NCBI GenBank assembly: GCA_031277855.1
Contig: JAITLO010000006.1
Span: 1 to 64,000 of the forward strand
From: Acidovorax sp.
GTDB taxonomy: Bacteria; Pseudomonadota; Gammaproteobacteria; Burkholderiales; Burkholderiaceae_C
DNA: 64,000 bases
Reading direction: 5' to 3'
Part shown: piece by piece, positions 55,899 to 64,000 of the stretch
Layout of the letters: each line of letters opens with the position of its first letter
Position numbering within the stretch: position 1 is the first letter of the stretch
Program-made: the position numbers and the translations under genes
The notes under the pieces: model-generated
Databases searched by the model: none
What the model was told of the DNA's origin: nothing
Seen by the model: only the letters and a program-made list of their open reading frames with translations

Positions 55899-56627
55899 TC
55901 ACAGTCCGCTGCCTACAAACTGTTGGAGCTCGGGGGTGGAGGGCGCGCTCAACATGCTGGCCGCCCCCTGCTCCCAGACTTGGCCCTGGTGCATAAAGAT
56001 CACCTGGTTGGCCACATGGCGGGCAAAAGCCATTTCGTGGGTCACCAAAATCATGGTCATCCCTTGAGCAGCCAGCTGTTCCATCACCTTGAGCACTTCG
56101 CCGGTGAGCTCTGGGTCCAGCGCCGATGTCACCTCGTCGAACAGCATGACCTGGGGCTGCATGGCCAGTGACCGGGCAATAGCAACGCGCTGCTGCTGCC
56201 CACCTGATAGCTGCTCGGGATAGGCCTGGGCCTTGTCAGCCAGACCGACTTTAGCCAGCACCTCGCCGGCCAGCTCGCGTGCGGCATGGGGGCTCTGGTG
56301 TTTGACGGCCGTCAGCCCCAGTGTGATGTTTTGCAGCACCGTCAAATGCGGGAACAGGTTGTAGCCCTGGAACACCATGCCCACATCGCGGCGCAGGGCG
56401 CGCAGATCCAAGTCCGGTGCATGCACACCGTGGTTGCAGACCTGGATACGGCCCTGGTCCACACGCTCCAGCCGGTTGATGCAGCGCAGGGCCGTACTCT
56501 TGCCCGATCCGCTTTTGCCAATAATGGCCACGACCTGACCTTTGGCCACGGAAAAGGAGACACCGCGCAGCACATGCAAGTCGCCAAAGCGCTTGTGAAT
56601 GGTGTCCAGTTCAACGACGGTTTGCAT
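55899..56627 (-). CDS. ABC transporter ATP-binding protein (polar-amino-acid type)
   Basis: The 242-residue ATPase has Walker [10 protein letters not shown], signature [13 protein letters not shown], Walker [14 protein letters not shown] and the switch histidine in [11 protein letters not shown]. It resembles GlnQ/HisP-type ATPases. The ATG at 56625-56627 has AAGGAAG upstream. It overlaps the upstream permease gene by 17 bases. Confidence 0.95.
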   Translation of the reverse strand: MQTVVELDTIHKRFGDLHVLRGVSFSVAKGQVVAIIGKSGSGKSTALRCINRLERVDQGRIQVCNHGVHAPDLDLRALRRDVGMVFQGYNLFPHLTVLQNITLGLTAVKHQSPHAARELAGEVLAKVGLADKAQAYPEQLSGGQQQRVAIARSLAMQPQVMLFDEVTSALDPELTGEVLKVMEQLAAQGMTMILVTHEMAFARHVANQVIFMHQGQVWEQGAASMLSAPSTPELQQFVGSGL

Positions 56628-57258
56628 TGAGCTTCCTTTCAAGAGTCAGGCTCCAGCGTGACAGCGGGTAGCAGATGGCAAAGTACAAAACGGCGGCGCT
56701 GCCAAAGTAGACAAAGGGCTGAAAGGTGGAGTTGTTCAGCACCTTGGCGTTGTAGGAAAGCTCGGCAAAGCCGATCACCAGCGAAGCCACCGAGGTGTTT
56801 TTGACGATTTGCACCGCAAAGCCCACAGTGGGTGGGGTGGCCATGCGCAGGGCCTGGGGCAAGATGACCAAGCGCATGCGCTGCCAGCGCGAAAGACCCA
56901 GGCATTCGGCGGCCTCCCACTGGCTTTTGTGCACGGCGTCTATGCAGCCGCGCCAGATCTCGCCCAGAAAAGCGCTGGCGTAAATCGACATGGCCATGGC
57001 TGCTGCCAGCAGGGCTGGCACCGAACCCAGACCTGCAATGTTCGGGCCGTAAAAACACAGGCCCATCAGCACCAGCAGTGGCGTTCCCTGGATCAGCTGT
57101 ACCCATGCGCCGGCGCTCCAGCGCAGCGGCTTGGCCGGTGCGACACGTGCCATGGCCAGTGCCAGACCTGCCAGGCCACCGACCGCAAAGGTCAGCAGCG
57201 ACAGCAACACTGTGCCCCAGGCGCCTTGCAGCAGAAAAAGCAGTTGCTCTTGGCTCAT
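56611..57258 (-). CDS. ABC transporter permease (HisMQ/GlnP type), second subunit
   Basis: The 215-residue permease has five membrane segments and the EAA-loop motif [20 protein letters not shown] of the polar-amino-acid family. [11 protein letters not shown] is the usual TM3 feature. It follows the other permease by 10 bases and overlaps the ATPase by 17 bases. Confidence 0.93.
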   Translation of the reverse strand: MSQEQLLFLLQGAWGTVLLSLLTFAVGGLAGLALAMARVAPAKPLRWSAGAWVQLIQGTPLLVLMGLCFYGPNIAGLGSVPALLAAAMAMSIYASAFLGEIWRGCIDAVHKSQWEAAECLGLSRWQRMRLVILPQALRMATPPTVGFAVQIVKNTSVASLVIGFAELSYNAKVLNNSTFQPFVYFGSAAVLYFAICYPLSRWSLTLERKLNANRR

Positions 57259-57268
57259 GGCTGCTCCT

Positions 57269-57952
57269 TCACAAGGCCGTTCCCAGCTTGCGCCGGCGTG
57301 TAAATGCCATCTGGCCCAGCAGCCAAAAACCCAGGCGCATCAGGCAGGCCAGCAGCAAATAGACCACCCATAGCACCAGAAAAACCTCGAAGTTGCGGAA
57401 GGTGTCGGACTGGATGCGATTGGCCACGCCCAGCAACTCCTCGGCACCTACCGAAGACATGATGCTGGAGGCCAGCATCAGCAGCACGAACTGGCTGGTC
57501 AGCGCGGGCCAGACGCGCTCCACGGCAGGGCGCAACACCACATGCCACAGGGTCTGAGCGCGCGACAGGCCCAGGCATTCAGCCCCCTCAAGCTGGCCTT
57601 TGTGAATGGACTCGATGCCGGCGCGGATGATTTCGCAGCTGTAAGCGCCAATGTTGATCACCAGGGCCAGCACGGCGCCGGCCATGATGGGCAGGGTGAT
57701 GCCTACCGAGGACATGCCGAAGATCAGGAAATAGCTCTGGATCAGCAGCGGTGTATTGCGTATGGCCTCGACGTAGAGGTTCACCAGGCGGCGTAGCCAG
57801 GGCAGGCTGCTGCCACGGCCTATGGCGCACAGCGTGCCCAGCACAAAGCCCAGCAGCGTGGCCAGAAATGACAGCTGTACCGTGGTCCATGCACCTTCCA
57901 GCAGCAAAGGCCACTGAGCCAGCACGGCAGAAAAATCGAACTGGTATTGCAT
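57269..57952 (-). CDS. ABC transporter permease (HisMQ/GlnP type), first subunit
   Basis: The 227-residue permease has five membrane segments, the EAIRNTPLLIQSYFLIFGMS segment and the EAA loop [20 protein letters not shown]. It is the first gene of the four-part transporter block. The 142 bases ahead of it hold a TAGCTG-type repeat. Confidence 0.93.
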   Translation of the reverse strand: MQYQFDFSAVLAQWPLLLEGAWTTVQLSFLATLLGFVLGTLCAIGRGSSLPWLRRLVNLYVEAIRNTPLLIQSYFLIFGMSSVGITLPIMAGAVLALVINIGAYSCEIIRAGIESIHKGQLEGAECLGLSRAQTLWHVVLRPAVERVWPALTSQFVLLMLASSIMSSVGAEELLGVANRIQSDTFRNFEVFLVLWVVYLLLACLMRLGFWLLGQMAFTRRRKLGTAL

Positions 57953-57970
57953 AAAACAGCCTGTCTCCTT

Positions 57971-57995
57971 TGCGTAGCAAGCGCTGTCAGCTACG
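57971..57995. repeat. TAGCTG-type intergenic repeat, copy 3
   Basis: On the minus strand it reads GTAGCTGACAGCGCTTGCTA, nearly the same as the copy at 2367. It lies between the FAH-family gene and the first permease gene. Confidence 0.6.
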
Positions 57996-58094
57996 AATTT
58001 TGATTACCAGCCTGGCCTGTTGGTGGCGTGGGCACTGTCCCTCTTACGCAGTGCTGCGGCAGGCTCTGGCGGTTGCGGCGGGCTGCCCAGTCGC

Positions 58095-58946
58095 TCAGGA
58101 GGTACCCCAAGCTCTGGTGCTTTGATGTTGCTCACCCAGGCCCTCTATGCCCAGGTGCATGCGATCCCCGGGGCGCAGATACACCGGAGGTTTTTGGCCC
58201 AGGCCCACACCAGGCGGTGTGCCGGTGCTGATGATGTCGCCGGGCAGCAGCGACATGAATTCGCTGATGTAGCTCACCAGCTTGGCCACCGGAAAAATCA
58301 TGGTCCGGGTGCTGCCATCCTGAAAGCGTTTTCCATTGACCTCCAGCCACAGCTTGAGGTCTTGCGGATTGGCCACCTCATCGCGGGTCACCATCCAGGG
58401 GCCTATGGGAGAAAAGGTGTCGCAGCCCTTGCCCTTGTCCCACTGGCCGCCGCGCTCCAGCTGGTATTCGCGCTCCGAGACATCGTTGATCACGGTATAG
58501 CCGGCCACATAGTCCAGTGCTTCTTTCTCGCTCACATACGAGGCCTTGCTGCCTATGACCACGCCCAGCTCCACCTCCCAGTCGGTTTTGACCGAGCCAC
58601 GCGGAATGACTACATCGTCGTAAGCACCGCCTATGGAAGAGCTGGGCTTTAAAAACAGAATCGGTTCGACGGGGATCGGGGCCCCGGTTTCGGCCGCATG
58701 GTCGGCATAGTTGAGGCCTACGCACACAATCTTTCCCACCTGGGCTACGGGTGCGCCATAGCGCTGAGGCTGGCTGACCAGGGGCAGGGCGGCGGCATCC
58801 AAAGCAGCCAGCCGTTGCAAGGTTTCGGGAGCCAGGGCCGTGCCGTTGATGTCGGACACATGGGCCGAGAGATCACGTAGCTGTCCCTGGGGGTCGATCA
58901 GGCCGGGCCGCTCCTGGCCGGTATGTCCGTAGCGAACCAATTTCAT
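58095..58946 (-). CDS. Fumarylacetoacetate hydrolase family protein
   Basis: The 283-residue protein has the FAH catalytic core: IVCVGLNYADHAAETGAPIP, LFLKPSSSIGGAYDDVVIP, DWEVELGVVIGSKASYV (the metal-binding E-x-E-x-x-V is ELGVVIG) and TGTPPGVGLGQKPPVYLRPG. In this context it is best read as a 2,4-diketo-3-deoxy-acid hydrolase, as in the L-fuconate and L-rhamnonate pathways, where the product is pyruvate plus a short acid. The alternative is an acylpyruvase of another pathway. The start at 58944-58946 has AAGGAG upstream. Confidence 0.9.
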   Translation of the reverse strand: MKLVRYGHTGQERPGLIDPQGQLRDLSAHVSDINGTALAPETLQRLAALDAAALPLVSQPQRYGAPVAQVGKIVCVGLNYADHAAETGAPIPVEPILFLKPSSSIGGAYDDVVIPRGSVKTDWEVELGVVIGSKASYVSEKEALDYVAGYTVINDVSEREYQLERGGQWDKGKGCDTFSPIGPWMVTRDEVANPQDLKLWLEVNGKRFQDGSTRTMIFPVAKLVSYISEFMSLLPGDIISTGTPPGVGLGQKPPVYLRPGDRMHLGIEGLGEQHQSTRAWGTS

Positions 58947-59010
58947 ATTTGTCTCCTTGTTTGTTTTTGGCTTGGGCGTGGCGCCCAAAGTTGGCAAAGC
59001 CCAATTCCAG

Positions 59011-59063
59011 GGCCGCCAGCAAGGGCCACTCCTTAGAGCGTGTTTACGAAGCGACTCAGGGGG
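59011..59063 (-). repeat. Post-stop C/G-rich repeat, copy 8 (degenerate, after SDR gene)
   Basis: CCCCCTGAGTCGC starts 5 bases after the SDR stop on the minus strand and GGCCCTTGCTGGCGGCC ends it, but the middle is replaced by a GTAAACACGCTCTAAGG segment. Confidence 0.55.
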
Positions 59064-59068
59064 AAGGC

Positions 59069-60030
<962 letters not shown>

Positions 60031-60038
60031 CCAAAGCA

Positions 60039-60074
60039 AACGGCCTTGCAGCGCTGTCTTGCTGCAAGGCCGTT
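60039..60074 (-). terminator. Terminator after the second binding-protein gene
   Basis: A 14-pair perfect stem, AACGGCCTTGCAGC with GCTGCAAGGCCGTT and an 8-base loop, about 100 bases past the stop of the 60176 gene. The following T content is modest, so some read-through to the SDR operon is possible. Confidence 0.65.
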
Positions 60075-60175
60075 GTTGAACGCATGCCACGGTATCTGCG
60101 TGGCGCAGTGTGGGTGACTGCCTCAGAACTATGTGTACGTTCTAGGGGGCAACGCCAGGCTGGCGCAGACGGGTG

Positions 60176-60991
60176 TCAGCCCCCGGCGTGCAGGATCAGC
60201 TCGGGCAGGTCTGTGCCGTGGAATTTCTTGTAGATGGTGTTGAGCTGGCCGTTTTGGAGTTGTGTCCCTATCCAGGCATCGACCTTGGCCTTGAGACGGG
60301 TCTCGCCCTTGCGCATGCCCACGGCCAGGGGGTTGACCTTCATCACCAGCTTGACTTCCATTTGCCGGCTGGGGTTGGCGTCGTTCACGGCCTTGAGCAA
60401 AGAGGGGGCCGTGGCAAACACCTGTGCCTGGCCGTTGACTACGGCGGTCAGGCTGCCGGCGTCATCGTCAAAGCGCAGCACGGTGGCGTTTTTGGGGGCA
60501 ATCTTGCTGACTTCTTGGTCATTGGTGGTGCCGCGTGCTGTGGCAATGGTCTGGCCTTCCAGGTCGGCGGCTTTTTTGATCACCAGGCTTTTGGGCGCCC
60601 CCACCACCGACAAGATGCCGGCATAAGGCCGGGAGAAATCAATGATCCGCTCGCGCTCGGGCGTGATGGAGAGGCTGGAGATCACCACGTCGGCCTTGTT
60701 GTCCTGCAGCAGCGTAATGCGGCTGGCACCGTTGGTGGGCACGATCTCCAGCGCCAGGCCCAGGCTTCTGGCCAGCAACTGGGCGGTTTCCATGTCCGAG
60801 CCGGTGGCTTGCTGTTGGCTGTCTCGCATGCCATAGGGCGGCACGGCCAGGTCGATGGCCACACGCAGCTTCTTGGCGGCCAGAATGCTGTCGAGTTGAT
60901 CTGCCTGGGCTGCAGCGCTGGTCAGCAGGGCCAGGCTGGACGCCAGCAGCACTGGCAGAGCCTGGAGGAAGCGGGGGAAGTGCAAGCGCAT
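60176..60991 (-). CDS. Polar-amino-acid-type ABC transporter substrate-binding protein (copy 2)
   Basis: The 271-residue protein is about three-quarters identical by eye to the binding protein at 55022 and shares DQLDSILAAKKLRVAIDLAV, VPPYGM, RPYAGILSVVGAPK and RGTTNDQE. It has a signal peptide ending SAAAQA. AAAGGAG precedes the ATG at 60989-60991. With no permease genes of its own nearby, it probably feeds the same transporter with a different ligand range. It is followed by its own terminator, so it can be expressed apart from the operon. Confidence 0.92.
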   Translation of the reverse strand: MRLHFPRFLQALPVLLASSLALLTSAAAQADQLDSILAAKKLRVAIDLAVPPYGMRDSQQQATGSDMETAQLLARSLGLALEIVPTNGASRITLLQDNKADVVISSLSITPERERIIDFSRPYAGILSVVGAPKSLVIKKAADLEGQTIATARGTTNDQEVSKIAPKNATVLRFDDDAGSLTAVVNGQAQVFATAPSLLKAVNDANPSRQMEVKLVMKVNPLAVGMRKGETRLKAKVDAWIGTQLQNGQLNTIYKKFHGTDLPELILHAGG

Positions 60992-61400
60992 GTCTGTCTC
61001 CTTTGCGATGGGGCTGCCATGGGCGCCCTGCATGCCATGCCAACGGGGCACGGGCCGTGCTTACAGTCTGCAACCCTTGCATGGCTGCCAGGTGCATGGC
61101 ATTCATGCCGTGTATATGTAACCAGAAAAGACAACTGCACTGTGGTGCCAGTACCGCTGGAGCACCAAGCCCATTGGGCAGACCGGAGCGTGAGAGGCGT
61201 GAATATTTCAAGCCAATAACTGCTGGCGCCTTTATGGGTTTGCACTGATTGCTATGAATTTTGTTGCATCTTTGCAGGTGGCAGCGGGATGGGGCGGCAC
61301 CTGCAAAGGTGAGGCAGACAGGTGTGCCATGTACCCGGTGTTGGTCAGCTGCGACATGTGGCCGTGGTGGTGAGCGGTACAAAGCGCGGCTGACCTGTGG
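60992..61400. other. Intergenic region between recX and the second binding-protein gene
   Basis: I see no gene here. It must contain the promoter for the minus-strand binding protein and holds a degenerate TAGCTG-type repeat at 61217-61258. CACCTGCAAAG (61299-61309) and CTTTGCAGGTG (61269-61279) are an exact 11-base inverted repeat with a 19-base spacer, an operator-like or hairpin feature. Confidence 0.4.
61217..61258. repeat. TAGCTG-type intergenic repeat, degenerate copy
   Basis: On the minus strand it reads ATAGCAATCAGTGC ... AAAGGCGCCAGCAGTTA, matching the family only loosely. Confidence 0.4.
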
Positions 61401-61859
61401 TCAGGTGAAGTCCTCGTCCTCACGCCCTTGCACCACGCGGCGCACCACGTCACCACCAAAGCCGCGGCTGGCCAGAAAACGCATTTGCTTCATGCGCTCT
61501 TGCGGTGTGGTGGGCAGGTGGCCGAATTTTTGCTGCCACACGGCCTGGGCGCGGGCGTGCTCGGTGCTGCGCAGGTCTTCGGCGGCAGCGCGCACGATGT
61601 CGTCGTCCAGCCCTTTGCTGCGCAGCTCCTGCAGCACCCGTGCAGTGCCCAGTTTTTTGCTGCGGGTGTAGACCACGGACTGGGCCACGCGCTCGGGGTT
61701 GATGAAGTTCTTGGCCTCCAGCGCATCCAGCACGGCGGCCAGGTCTTCACCTTCTTCCACATGCGGGGCCAGCTTGCGCTCCAGCTCCAGCCGCGAATGT
61801 TCACGCTGAGCCAGCAGCCGCAGCGCGCGGCCGGTCAAAGACAGTTTGGCAAAGCCCAT
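61401..61859 (-). CDS. recX: Recombination regulator RecX
   Basis: RecX binds RecA filaments and limits recombination. The 152-residue product has the three-helix repeats of the family: LTGRALRLLAQREHSRLELE, LDALEAKNFINPERVAQSVV and RVLQELRSKGLDDDIV, with RRFLASRGFGGDVVRRV-like sequence at the end. The ATG at 61857-61859 is chosen by the family start GFAKLSLTGRAL; GGAG lies 10 bases upstream. It sits 17 bases after a strong terminator that follows recA, so it is reached only by read-through or its own promoter. Confidence 0.92.
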   Translation of the reverse strand: MGFAKLSLTGRALRLLAQREHSRLELERKLAPHVEEGEDLAAVLDALEAKNFINPERVAQSVVYTRSKKLGTARVLQELRSKGLDDDIVRAAAEDLRSTEHARAQAVWQQKFGHLPTTPQERMKQMRFLASRGFGGDVVRRVVQGREDEDFT

Positions 61860-61875
61860 GTCGGGACACTCCACA

Positions 61876-61903
61876 AACAAAAAAAGCGCAGGAACCCCTG
61901 CGC
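61876..61903 (-). terminator. recA-recX intercistronic terminator
   Basis: GCGCAGG (61886-61892) pairs with CCTGCGC (61897-61903) around a 4-base loop; on the minus strand it is followed by TTTTTTTGTTTG, a strong Rho-independent terminator just ahead of recX. It matches the attenuated read-through known for E. coli recA-recX. Confidence 0.88.
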
Positions 61904-61990
61904 AAAGATGGCTAACTTTTACGGCGAGACAAAAACGGCTCGCTGGGCGAAGTGGGACAGCCTCAAACCGGTGCGGCCCATGTCAGGGCA

Positions 61991-62075
61991 CCGCGCAAGG
62001 GCCGCCCTGCCGCGCTGGTGCCGTCCCCCTCCGGCGAAGCCAGAGAGGGGGACGGCGCGCAGCGCCTCAGGGGGA
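61991..62075 (-). repeat. Post-stop C/G-rich repeat, copy 7 (after recA, long subtype)
   Basis: CCCCCTGAGGCGC starts 2 bases after the recA stop on the minus strand. It shares with the secF copy the inner GGAGGGGGACGGCACCAGCG segment and the end GGCGGCCCTTGCGCGG. Confidence 0.8.
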
Positions 62076-62077
62076 GA

Positions 62078-63199
62078 TCAGCTGATCACGCCGTCTTCGT
62101 CGATGGCGGCGTTCTTGTCACCCTTTTTGCCTTTGGCAGCGGGCTTGGCGGCTTCTTCACCGGCGGCCACGGGAATCAGGGCAATGCCCAGGCTGTCGCG
62201 CACCTTGTTTTCGATCTCGATGGCCAGCGCCGGGTTTTCGCGCAGGAACTCACGCGAGTTGTCGCGGCCTTGGCCGATTTTTTCGCCGTTGTAGGCATAC
62301 CAGGCACCGGACTTTTCCAGAATCTTGGCGTTCACACCCAGGTCCAGGATTTCGCCCTCACGCGAGATGCCGGCGCCAAACAGAATGTCGAACTCGGCCG
62401 TCTTGAACGGGGGGGAGACCTTGTTCTTCACCACCTTGACCTTGGTTTCGTTGCCGATGGCCTCGTCACCCTTTTTGATGGTGCCGGTGCGGCGAATGTC
62501 CAGGCGAACCGAGGCGTAGAACTTCAGCGCATTGCCGCCGGTGGTGGTTTCGGGCGAGCCGAACATCACGCCGATCTTCATACGGATCTGGTTGATGAAG
62601 ATGACCATGCAATTGGTCTTCTTGATGGTGGCGGTCAGCTTGCGCAGCGCCTGGCTCATCAAGCGGGCCTGCAGGCCGGGCAACTGGTCGCCCATTTCGC
62701 CTTCGATTTCAGCCTTGGGTGTCAGTGCGGCCACCGAGTCGACCACGATCAGGTCCACGGCCCCGGAGCGCACCAGGCTGTCGCAGATCTCCAGGGCCTG
62801 CTCACCGGTGTCGGGCTGGCTGATCAGCACCTCACCCAGGTTCACACCCAGCTTCTGGGCGTAGCTGGTGTCCAGGGCATGTTCGGCGTCGATAAAGGCG
62901 CAGGTGCCACCCAGCTTTTGCATCTCGGCAATCACCTGCAGCGTGAGCGTGGTCTTGCCGGACGATTCAGGGCCGTAGATTTCGATCACACGGCCACGGG
63001 GCAGGCCACCTACGCCCAGCGCAATGTCCAGGCCCAGGGAGCCGGTGGAGACCACCTGGATGTCCTGGACGGCTTCGCCCTCACCCAGCTTCATGATGGT
63101 GCCCTTGCCGAACTGCTTTTCGATCTGGGCCAGGGCGGCTGCCAGGGCTTTGGCTTTTTCGCTGTTGGCGTCGGCGGTCTTGGCGGCGATGGCGTTCAT
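62078..63199 (-). CDS. recA: RecA recombinase
   Basis: RecA forms the strand-exchange filament and triggers LexA cleavage. The 373-residue product has Walker [16 protein letters not shown], Walker [21 protein letters not shown], and the L2 region [21 protein letters not shown] terminus [17 protein letters not shown] and the length are usual for betaproteobacteria. A weak LexA-like box lies about 60 bases upstream, and a MarR gene is divergent. Confidence 0.98.
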   Translation of the reverse strand: MNAIAAKTADANSEKAKALAAALAQIEKQFGKGTIMKLGEGEAVQDIQVVSTGSLGLDIALGVGGLPRGRVIEIYGPESSGKTTLTLQVIAEMQKLGGTCAFIDAEHALDTSYAQKLGVNLGEVLISQPDTGEQALEICDSLVRSGAVDLIVVDSVAALTPKAEIEGEMGDQLPGLQARLMSQALRKLTATIKKTNCMVIFINQIRMKIGVMFGSPETTTGGNALKFYASVRLDIRRTGTIKKGDEAIGNETKVKVVKNKVSPPFKTAEFDILFGAGISREGEILDLGVNAKILEKSGAWYAYNGEKIGQGRDNSREFLRENPALAIEIENKVRDSLGIALIPVAAGEEAAKPAAKGKKGDKNAAIDEDGVIS

Positions 63200-63257
63200 G
63201 GTGCGCTCCTAATGCTGTCGTGTGAAGGGGTTTGCAGCCACTGGAATCATTACCAGG

Positions 63258-63273
63258 CTGGATGCTTGAACAG
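63258..63273 (-). promoter_or_regulatory. Candidate LexA (SOS) box of recA
   Basis: CTGGATGCTTGAACAG (plus strand) is CTGT-N8-ACAG with one mismatch in one half-site. It lies 59 bases upstream of the recA start, where the SOS operator is expected. The match is imperfect, so the true box could differ. Confidence 0.5.
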
Positions 63274-63345
63274 TAGTTTAGGCTGAGATAAAACTAAATT
63301 CCATCAATATTTGGTCAGTTTGCCTGACTATATGACAATGCACCC

Positions 63346-63849
63346 ATGACCGAACTCCAAGCCGCTATTCCACCCTCTGATGCCTGGCGCCAGACCCATC
63401 TGGGTCGGCTGCTGGGCCATGCCATGCGCTGTTTTGACGCCCGTGTGCTGCAGCTGATGGCGCGTGCGGTGGAGGTGCCGCTGGCCTTGTCCAATCTGGC
63501 AGCGCGCGACCAGGTGAGTGCGGCCCATATCCACATTACCCGGCATCTGTCGCTGGCGGGCGACCGCATCACCGACCTGGCCGACAAGGCCGGCATGAGC
63601 AAACAGTCCATGGCCGATCTGGTGGGCCAGTGCGAGGCCTGGGGCCTGGTCACGCGCGAGATAGATCCCTTGGATGCCAGGGCCCGGCGCGTGCGCTTTA
63701 CCGCCACCGGCCTGGCCTGGTTGCAGGCCTTTCATGACGCCGTAGCCCAGGCAGAGGCCGAGTTTATGGAGGCCGTGGGCGAGGAGGTGGCCACCGTGGT
63801 CAAGATTGGCCTGGAGGCCTATGCCGGCGACAGCGGCACCCTGGCGTGA
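63346..63849 (+). CDS. MarR family transcriptional regulator
   Basis: The 167-residue protein has a winged helix of the MarR type: ITRHLSLAGDRITDLADKAG and MSKQSMADLVGQCEAWGLVT, then the wing EIDPLDARARRVRFTATGLA. Dimerisation helices flank it. It diverges from recA across about 146 bases; its target is unknown. The ATG at 63346 is chosen. In 63850-64000 no gene start can be supported. Confidence 0.85.
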   Translation: MTELQAAIPPSDAWRQTHLGRLLGHAMRCFDARVLQLMARAVEVPLALSNLAARDQVSAAHIHITRHLSLAGDRITDLADKAGMSKQSMADLVGQCEAWGLVTREIDPLDARARRVRFTATGLAWLQAFHDAVAQAEAEFMEAVGEEVATVVKIGLEAYAGDSGTLA

Positions 63850-64000
63850 GCAGCCAAGACGGCGCCGGCTGGCTTTGGGGTAAGCCAGAGGGTTCGGGAT
63901 TTCCCCGGGGAAAGTCCGCTGGTGGTGGTGATAGGCGGCTTCTAAAATGGATCGGCTGAGCGGCCCGGTTCGGCCCATGTTGACGACAGGGCTGCGATGC

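Noticed and set aside
59026-59050. Insertion-sequence end (GTAAACACGCTCTAAGG) inside the degenerate repeat after the SDR gene
   Set aside because: It is a single short stretch without transposase remnants or a paired end, so an insertion sequence cannot be supported.
63880-63930. RNase P RNA or other structural RNA suggested by GGGGAAAGTCCGCTGG
   Set aside because: Only one short match to the RNase P core is present and the rest of the conserved structure is missing.

Overview
The window is about 63-65% GC by impression, gene-dense, and reads as ordinary chromosome of a betaproteobacterium in the Comamonadaceae (Comamonas/Delftia-like). The support is the gene content (a fused indolepyruvate ferredoxin oxidoreductase with a divergent Lrp regulator, a DUF3717-DUF1289 protein, azlCD after fmt, def-bamE-fmt, yajC-secD-secF) and several families of short intergenic repeats that I associate with this family. 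I see no rRNA, tRNA, CRISPR array, prophage or intact insertion sequence.

Layout. 1-1393: type VI secretion pieces (vgrG cut by the window edge, then hcp), minus strand. 1709-9439: single housekeeping genes (RibD/DHFR-like reductase, pgk, GNAT acetyltransferase, yaeQ, purB, a glutathione S-transferase, a degenerate HD-GYP protein). 9518-19989: glnE, facing an overlapping plus-strand series: a very large YhdP/AsmA-like envelope protein, a nitrilase-family amidase, a PAS histidine kinase and its FixJ-type regulator. 20097-22300: OmpA-like lipoprotein, a tiny membrane protein and lytic transglycosylase mltA, the last two starting on opposite strands from one CATG. 22714-29007: MFS transporter with an extra C-terminal domain, an Lrp regulator and iorAB. 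29299-32662: yajC-secD-secF, with a 24-codon upstream ORF and two mutually exclusive hairpins between secD and secF. 32962-38474: dprA and a LysM-less relative of its usual neighbour, facing def-bamE-fmt-azlC-azlD. 38711-45964: DUF1289 protein, a manganese (yybP-ykoY) riboswitch with its TerC gene, a small holin-like protein, an M48 protease, moaC, a type IV pilin and two more TerC paralogues. 46128-52446: sucCD, argC, cycA and yddG. 52528-60991: a minus-strand catabolic cluster (IclR regulator, UxaA-family dehydratase, polar amino-acid-type ABC transporter, FAH-family hydrolase, SDR dehydrogenase and a second paralogous binding protein), which fits import and breakdown of a sugar acid by a diketo-hydrolase route. 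61401-63849: recX and recA with an intercistronic terminator, a weak SOS box, and a divergent MarR regulator.

Structure beyond genes. (1) The secD-secF leader is the most system-like signal. (2) A C/G-rich repeat occurs eight times, each copy in the same orientation within about 0-10 bases after a stop codon; in two genes the stop codon lies inside the repeat. (3) A roughly 100-base palindromic element occurs twice between convergent genes, with a third related copy after cycA. (4) Degenerate TAGCTG-N-CAGCGCTT repeats are scattered through intergenic DNA. Product names rest on recognising protein families from their motifs; no database search was run.
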